64,000 bases of DNA from Noviherbaspirillum aridicola (lineage in GTDB: Bacteria; Pseudomonadota; Gammaproteobacteria; Burkholderiales; Burkholderiaceae_D): NCBI RefSeq assembly GCF_019656455.1, contig NZ_BPMK01000006.1, forward strand, positions 1 through 64,000, in the 5' to 3' direction. The position numbers were made by a program, and so were the translations under genes. The notes under the pieces were generated by a model. It was not told where the DNA came from, searched no databases, and worked only from the letters and a program-made list of their open reading frames with translations. Shown piece after piece: positions 58,763-64,000 of the stretch. Each line of letters starts with the position of its first letter. Position 1 is the stretch's first letter.

Positions 58763-61700
58763 ATGTTGATTCTGCCGGGCTCCAACGCCCTGTCCGCCTT
58801 CCGCACCCAGCGCCTTTTGACACAATTGCAAGCAGTGGAGCCCGCCGTCACCGGCATCAGCGGCCGCTATCTGCATTTCATCGACGCCAGCGGCGAGCTC
58901 GGGCGCGATGACGTGGCCCGGCTGGATGCGATGCTGACCTATGGCGAACCCTTTGGCGGCAATGAAGGCGGCGAGCAGTTCGTCGTCATTCCGCGCTTCG
59001 GCACCATCTCCCCGTGGGCGAGCAAGGCCACCGACATCGCCCGCAACTGCGGCATGGCGCAGATCCACCGCATCGAGCGCGGCGTGTCCTACCGCGTGCA
59101 GCTCAAGACCGGCCTGCTGGGCGGCGCGAAGAAACTCACGGATGAGTCCGCCGCCGCCATCGCGGCCCTGCTGCACGACAGGATGACCGAGACCGTCCTG
59201 CGCGACCCGCAGCAGGCGTCGGGGCTGTTCCGCGAACTGCAGGCCCAGCCGCTGGCATTCGTCGACGTGCTCGCCGGCGGGCGCTCGGCGCTGGAACGCG
59301 CCAACGCCGAACTCGGCCTCGCGCTGTCGGACGACGAGATCGATTACCTGCTCAAGGCCTTCAGCGATGCCGGGCGCAACCCGACCGACGTCGAGCTGAT
59401 GATGTTCGCCCAGGCCAACAGCGAACACTGCCGCCACAAGATTTTCAACGCCGAATGGACGGTCGACGGCGAAAAGCAGGACAAGTCGCTGTTCGCGATG
59501 ATCAAGAACACCCACCAGCTCAACCCCAAGGGCACGGTGGTCGCGTACAAGGACAACGCCTCGGTGATCGAGGGCGCCACGGTCAGCCGCTTCTATCCGC
59601 GCGGCGCGGCCGCGGGCAATGTCTATGAAGCGTCCGAAGAGCTGACCCACATCCTGATGAAGGTCGAGACGCACAACCATCCGACCGCGATTTCGCCTTT
59701 CCCCGGGGCGTCCACCGGCGCCGGCGGCGAAATCCGCGACGAGGGCGCGACCGGGCGCGGCGCCAGGCCCAAGGCAGGCCTCACCGGCTTCACCGTGTCC
59801 AACCTGATGATCACCCACGCGGTGCAGCCCTGGGAAAACGCGCGCGACGCCGCCCAGCCGACCGCCGAGCGCGACCCGCATGCGCAGGGCGGCATCTACG
59901 GCAAGCCGGAGCGCATCGCATCGCCGCTGCAGATCATGATCGACGGTCCGATCGGCGGCGCCGCGTTCAACAATGAATTCGGCCGTCCGAATCTCGGCGG
60001 CTATTTCCGAACCTATGAGCAAAACGTCGGCGGCACGGTCAGGGGCTACCACAAGCCGATCATGATCGCCGGCGGCCTGGGCAACATCTCTGCCGACCAC
60101 ACGAGCAAGCACGACCTGCCGGTGGGCAGCCTGCTGATCCAGCTCGGCGGTCCGGGCATGCGCATCGGCATGGGCGGCGGTGCGGCCTCCTCGATGGCGA
60201 CCGGCACCAACACCGCCGATCTCGACTTCGATTCCGTCCAGCGCGGCAATCCCGAGATGGAGCGGCGCGCGCAGGAAGTCATCAACGCATGCTGGGCGAT
60301 GGGCGGGGAGAATCCCATCCTCTCGATCCATGACGTCGGTGCCGGCGGCCTGTCGAACGCCTTCCCCGAAATCACCAATGACGCCGGTCGCGGCGCGATA
60401 TTCGACCTGCGCAAGGTGCCGCTGGAGGAAAGCGGCATGGCGCCGAAGGAAATCTGGAGCAACGAGTCGCAGGAGCGCTATGTGCTCGCGATCGCGCCCG
60501 AGAGCCTGCCGCTGTTCCAGTATCTTTGCGAACGCGAGCGCTGCCCGTTCGCTGTCGTCGGCACCGCCACCGAGGAACGCCAGCTGAAGGTGATCGATCC
60601 CGAGCACGGCAACAGCCCGGTCGACATGCCCATGGACGTCCTTCTCGGCAAGCCGCCGAAGATGCACCGCGACGTGCAGCGCGTGAAGAATGCATTCCCC
60701 GCGGTGGACCTGACCGGCATGGAGCTGGCCGAGGTCGCGCAGCGCGTGCTGCGCCTGCCGACCGTGGCCGACAAGTCCTTCCTGATCACCATCGGCGACC
60801 GTACCGTCGGCGCCACCACGGTGCGCGACCAGATGGTCGGCCCCTGGCAGGTGCCGGTGGCGGACTGCGCGGTCACCGCCATGAGCTTCGAGGGCTACCG
60901 GGGCGAGGCGATGGCAATGGGCGAGCGGACGCCGCTGGCGGTGATCGACGCGCCGGCTTCCGGCCGCATGGCGGTGGGCGAGGCGATCACCAATATCGCC
61001 GCCGCGCCGATCACCGACATCGGCGACATCAAGCTGTCGGCGAACTGGATGGCGGCCTGCGGCCAGCCGGGCCAGGACGCGGCGCTGTTCGACACCGTCA
61101 GGGCGGTCGGCATGGAACTCTGCCCGGCGCTCGGCGTGAGCATCCCGGTCGGCAAGGATTCGCTGTCGATGCGCACCACCTGGAAGGATGCGGAGGGCAG
61201 CAAGGAAGTGACCTCGCCGGTGTCCCTGATCGTGTCCGCCTTCGCCCCGGTGCAGGACGTGCGCCTGTCGCTCACGCCGCAGCTGCGCAAGGATGCCGGC
61301 GACACCGCGCTGATCCTCATCGACCTCGGCCGCGGCAAGAACCGGATGGGCGCGTCGGCGCTGACCCAGGTCATGCAGCAGATCGGCAATGAAGTGCCGG
61401 ACGTGGACAGCGCCGAAGACCTGAAGGCCTTCTTTAGCGCGATCCAGCAGCTCAATATCGAGCGCAAGCTGCTCGCCTATCACGACCGCTCCGATGGCGG
61501 CCTGTTCGCCACCCTGTGCGAAATGTCATTCGCCGGCCGCGCCGGCATCTCGGTCAACCTCGACATCCTGACGATGGAAGGCGAGCACGCGTCGGACTGG
61601 GGCGATTCCAAGAACTGGGCAAGCCAGGTCGCCGAGCGCCGCAACGAGATGACGCTGCGCGCCCTGTTCAGCGAAGAACTCGGCGCGGTGATCCAGGTGC

Positions 61701-62782
61701 GCGCCGAGCACAAGTCGGACGTGATGACGGTGCTGCGTTCCTACAACCTCGGCGCCTGCAGCCACATCATCGGCAAGCTCAACGATCGCGACGCCATCGA
61801 GTTTACGCGCGACGCCAAGGTCATCTACAGCCAGCCGCGCGCCGAGCTTCAGCGCCTGTGGAGCGAAACCAGCTGGCGCATCGCGCGACTGCGCGACAAT
61901 CCTGCCTGCGCGGATGCCGAGTACGACCGCATCCTCGATACGGCCGATCCCGGCCTGTCGCCGAAGCTCAGCTTCGATCCGCAGGTCGACATCGCCGCTC
62001 CCTTCATCGCCACCGGCGTGCGTCCGCGCGTCGCGATCCTGCGCGAGCAGGGTGTGAACTCGCATGTCGAGACCGCCTATGTCATGCATCGCGCCGGCTT
62101 CACCGCGGTCGACGTGCACATGAGCGACCTGATCGCCGGCCGCGCGCGGCTCGACGACTTCAAGGGTTTCATCGCAGTCGGCGGGTTCTCCTATGGCGAC
62201 GTGCTCGGCGCGGGCGAGGGCTGGGCCAAGACCATCCTCTTCAACGCCCGGCTGGCGGAGCAGTTCGCCGGCTTCTTCAATCGCGGCGATACCTTCGCGC
62301 TCGGCATCTGCAACGGCTGCCAGATGATGAGCAATCTGAAGTCCATCATCCCCGGCGCTCATGCCTGGCCCAAGTTCACCCGCAACAAGTCCGAGCAGTT
62401 CGAAGCGCGCTTCGCGATGGTGGAAGTGGCCGACTCGCCGTCCATCTTCTTCCAGGGCATGGCCGGCACCCAGAGTCCGATTGCGGTCGCCCACGGCGAA
62501 GGCTTTGCGGACTTTTCGCAGACCGGCGACATCCGGGAAGCGATGGTGGCGATGCGCTGGATCGACAACCGCGGCCAGGCGACCGAGACCTATCCGTACA
62601 ACCCGAACGGCTCGCCGCAGGGCATTACCTCGGTCACCACGCCCGACGGCCGCTTCACGGTGCTGATGCCGCATGCGGAGCGCGTGTTCCGTACGGTGCA
62701 GCATTCCTGGCATCCGGACGGCTGGGGCGAGTTCTCGCCCTGGATGCGCATGTTCCGCAATGCCCGCAAGTGGGTGGGATAA
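58763..62782 (+). CDS. purL: Phosphoribosylformylglycinamidine synthase
   Basis: A 1339-residue enzyme, the long single-chain PurL type. The N-terminal domain starts [22 protein letters not shown]; the ATP/FGAR core has [28 protein letters not shown] and [10 protein letters not shown], and the C-terminal class I glutaminase has the nucleophile Cys in [13 protein letters not shown]. It converts FGAR to FGAM using glutamine in purine synthesis. ATG 58763 is preferred because homology starts here; ATG 58733 would add ten residues. Confidence 0.95.
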   Translation: MLILPGSNALSAFRTQRLLTQLQAVEPAVTGISGRYLHFIDASGELGRDDVARLDAMLTYGEPFGGNEGGEQFVVIPRFGTISPWASKATDIARNCGMAQIHRIERGVSYRVQLKTGLLGGAKKLTDESAAAIAALLHDRMTETVLRDPQQASGLFRELQAQPLAFVDVLAGGRSALERANAELGLALSDDEIDYLLKAFSDAGRNPTDVELMMFAQANSEHCRHKIFNAEWTVDGEKQDKSLFAMIKNTHQLNPKGTVVAYKDNASVIEGATVSRFYPRGAAAGNVYEASEELTHILMKVETHNHPTAISPFPGASTGAGGEIRDEGATGRGARPKAGLTGFTVSNLMITHAVQPWENARDAAQPTAERDPHAQGGIYGKPERIASPLQIMIDGPIGGAAFNNEFGRPNLGGYFRTYEQNVGGTVRGYHKPIMIAGGLGNISADHTSKHDLPVGSLLIQLGGPGMRIGMGGGAASSMATGTNTADLDFDSVQRGNPEMERRAQEVINACWAMGGENPILSIHDVGAGGLSNAFPEITNDAGRGAIFDLRKVPLEESGMAPKEIWSNESQERYVLAIAPESLPLFQYLCERERCPFAVVGTATEERQLKVIDPEHGNSPVDMPMDVLLGKPPKMHRDVQRVKNAFPAVDLTGMELAEVAQRVLRLPTVADKSFLITIGDRTVGATTVRDQMVGPWQVPVADCAVTAMSFEGYRGEAMAMGERTPLAVIDAPASGRMAVGEAITNIAAAPITDIGDIKLSANWMAACGQPGQDAALFDTVRAVGMELCPALGVSIPVGKDSLSMRTTWKDAEGSKEVTSPVSLIVSAFAPVQDVRLSLTPQLRKDAGDTALILIDLGRGKNRMGASALTQVMQQIGNEVPDVDSAEDLKAFFSAIQQLNIERKLLAYHDRSDGGLFATLCEMSFAGRAGISVNLDILTMEGEHASDWGDSKNWASQVAERRNEMTLRALFSEELGAVIQVRAEHKSDVMTVLRSYNLGACSHIIGKLNDRDAIEFTRDAKVIYSQPRAELQRLWSETSWRIARLRDNPACADAEYDRILDTADPGLSPKLSFDPQVDIAAPFIATGVRPRVAILREQGVNSHVETAYVMHRAGFTAVDVHMSDLIAGRARLDDFKGFIAVGGFSYGDVLGAGEGWAKTILFNARLAEQFAGFFNRGDTFALGICNGCQMMSNLKSIIPGAHAWPKFTRNKSEQFEARFAMVEVADSPSIFFQGMAGTQSPIAVAHGEGFADFSQTGDIREAMVAMRWIDNRGQATETYPYNPNGSPQGITSVTTPDGRFTVLMPHAERVFRTVQHSWHPDGWGEFSPWMRMFRNARKWVG

Positions 62783-63040
62783 GGATAGGGTTGCGGCCGG
62801 GGTAGGGCCGGCCTCCGTGCCGGCCTGGCGGTGGTGGTACAAGCGGCGCTGCGTTCGGCTGCGGCTGCGTTAACCGTTCTCCGGACCGCCGTCGTTTGGG
62901 CCGGCAGGGACGCGGCCCTGCCGGCTTGAGTGGGATGGTCTCCGTGCCGGGTCTACCGGCTCGGCCCGAGTAGGGCCGGCGTCCCTGCCGGCCCGGCGCC
63001 GTTTGTCCGGAGAAAACAGACTCACGTTGCAAGCCGCGCG
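62783..63040. repeat. Intergenic cluster of REP-like palindromic repeats after purL
   Basis: Two direct copies of a 27-base GTAGGGCCGGC-type unit lie at 62802-62828 and 62970-62996 and differ at three positions. An inverted partial copy lies at 62898-62919. Each unit is itself palindromic (GCCGGC...GCCGGC). The rest of the gap shows no gene. Confidence 0.75.
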
Positions 63041-63069
63041 AAAAAAAAGGCGCTTCGAATGAAGCGCCT
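63041..63069 (-). terminator. Intrinsic terminator of the parvulin gene
   Basis: On the minus strand AGGCGCTTC, loop ATTC, and GAAGCGCCT form a 9-bp stem followed by eight T. It lies 24 bases beyond the parvulin stop. Confidence 0.92.
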
Positions 63070-63092
63070 CTCTCGCAATGCCCGGTCCGGGA

Positions 63093-63869
63093 TTACTGGA
63101 TCTTGGCCTTCTTGCGCAGGTCTTCCTGATAGGCCTGCAGCTTCTTCTGCTGCAGCGAGTCCGCGATCTGCGGCTTGACTTCTTCCAGGCTGGGCAGCTT
63201 GGCAGCGCGCACATCGTCCAGACGGATCACGTGGAAGCCGTACTGGGTCTTGACCGGGTTCTCGGTGAACTGGCCCTTCTGCAGCGCGACCATGGCGTCG
63301 GAGAACGGCTTGACGAAGGATGCCGGGGAAGCCCAGTCGAGGTCGCCGCCGTTGGCCGCGGAACCCGGATCCTTGGACTGCTTGGCGAGCTCTTCGAACT
63401 TGGCGCCGCCCTTGAGCTTGGCGATGATCGCCTTGGCGTCTTCTTCCTTCTCGACCAGGATGTGGCGCGCATGGTATTCCTTGTCGCCGGCCTGGGCCTT
63501 GAACTTGTCGTACTCGGCCTGGATCTCGCTGTCCTTGACCGGGTTCTTCTTCAGGTAGTCCTGCACCAGCGCGCGGATGGCGATCGACTGGCGGGCGATT
63601 TCAACCTGATTCTTGACTTCGGCCGAATTGCTCAGACCCAGCTTGTCGGCTTCCTGGATCAGGATTTCACGGTTGATCAGCTCCTGCTTGACCATGTCGC
63701 GCAACTGCGGGGAATCGGGCTGACCCTGTGCCGTCAGCTGCTTGATCATCACATCCGCGCGGGAAGAGGGGACAGGCTTGCCGTTGACGACGGCGAGGTT
63801 CTGGGCCATGGAAGGCAGCGCGACGGCAGCGACAAGCAGCATCACCAGGCGAGCGGGTTTCAAAGTCAT
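63093..63869 (-). CDS. Periplasmic parvulin-type peptidyl-prolyl isomerase
   Basis: A 258-residue protein with a signal peptide (LVMLLVAAVALPSMAQ), a SurA-like N-domain, and one parvulin domain (about 130-225: EYHARHILVEKEEDAKAIIAKL, DPGSAANGGDLDWASPASFVKPFSDAMVALQKG, TQYGFHVIRLDDV). It ends in a basic tail. It assists folding of secreted proteins. It follows bolA on the same strand after 40 bases, a common order in Burkholderiales. Confidence 0.9.
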   Translation of the reverse strand: MTLKPARLVMLLVAAVALPSMAQNLAVVNGKPVPSSRADVMIKQLTAQGQPDSPQLRDMVKQELINREILIQEADKLGLSNSAEVKNQVEIARQSIAIRALVQDYLKKNPVKDSEIQAEYDKFKAQAGDKEYHARHILVEKEEDAKAIIAKLKGGAKFEELAKQSKDPGSAANGGDLDWASPASFVKPFSDAMVALQKGQFTENPVKTQYGFHVIRLDDVRAAKLPSLEEVKPQIADSLQQKKLQAYQEDLRKKAKIQ

Positions 63870-63909
63870 TGTCTGTTCCTACAGAGGTTGGGTTATCAAA
63901 CCGGCGCCG

Positions 63910-64000
63910 TCACTCCACTTCGGACGGCGCAAGGGCGATGATGTTGAGCGCGTGAATCTCGCTGGTCATCATGTCGCGCAGCGAATCATACACCAGTCGA
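63910..64000 (-). CDS. bolA: BolA-family protein, C-terminal end (partial)
   Basis: The last 29 residues are visible, RLVYDSLRDMMTSEIHALNIIALAPSEVE, matching the C-terminal helix and tail of BolA proteins (RLVYDAL...IHALAI). The gene runs in from the right edge. BolA pairs with monothiol glutaredoxins in iron-sulfur homeostasis and is linked to cell shape. The stop is at 63910-63912. Confidence 0.85.
   Translation of the reverse strand, partial: RLVYDSLRDMMTSEIHALNIIALAPSEVE

Noticed and set aside
56633-61483. Open frame of 1616 codons on the minus strand across the DadA-like gene, amidase and purL
   Set aside because: It runs antisense to purL and crosses several recognised genes in the wrong frame. 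Composition is shadow-like, with no domain seen.

Overview
The window is chromosomal DNA of a GC-rich betaproteobacterium. Gene content and order (hemE, tonB-exbBD, tsaB-rimI-udg, lplT-alr-radA, hpnCDE, tig-clpP-clpX-lon-ppiD, purL, bolA) fit Burkholderiales, and Oxalobacteraceae is my best guess. That placement is inference from the proteins, not from an rRNA gene. Most of the window is dense core genome with short intergenic gaps, overlapping stop/start codons and ordinary intrinsic terminators.

Layout. 1-8.4 kb: the end of hemE, then an iron-uptake locus with a Fur-like box (tonB, exbB, exbD, a Fe(III)-binding protein, a Fiu/PiuA-type receptor, piuC/ybiX, an FMN hydroxy-acid oxidase) and a convergent HugZ-type gene. 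8.4-18 kb: an SOS mutagenesis and repair locus. dnaE2 (imuC), imuB and imuA lie on the minus strand and cho (a UvrC-like nuclease) on the plus strand. dnaE2 is separated from imuB by three unrelated-looking genes. Three 20-bp LexA boxes can be read. One serves imuA and cho divergently, one dnaE2, and one a 102-residue protein I cannot identify. 18-22.5 kb: a Ser/Gly-rich lipoprotein, a dCACHE-GGDEF diguanylate cyclase and recQ.

22.6-25.6 kb: cspA, followed by a complete 2629-bp insertion element with perfect 25-bp inverted ends and a 9-bp target duplication. It carries a large double-zinc-finger transposase and a SpoIIAA/STAS-like passenger. It sits exactly in the centre of what was a perfect 32-bp palindromic terminator between cspA and a lysR gene. 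25.6-43 kb: lysR/haloacid dehalogenase/TauE, a thioredoxin-like gene, a YjfB-like small protein, tsaB-rimI-udg-DUF1853, lplT, alr, radA, the squalene branch of hopanoid synthesis (hpnC, hpnD, hpnE) and an RND efflux pair with a palindromic candidate operator.

43-52 kb: tRNA-Leu, then trigger factor, ClpP, ClpX and Lon (cytosolic folding and proteolysis), tRNA-Val, tRNA-Asp and the periplasmic chaperone PpiD. 52-64 kb: tesA and ybbA with overlapping divergent start codons, the NAD(P)HX repair enzyme, two overlapping FAD oxidoreductases, an amidase, purL, a cluster of REP-like palindromes, a parvulin and the 3' end of bolA.

The least explained items are the LexA-boxed 102-residue protein, the two-module lipoprotein inside the split imu locus, and the terminator-interrupting element with its passenger gene. 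No rRNA, CRISPR array, prophage or replication origin was seen.
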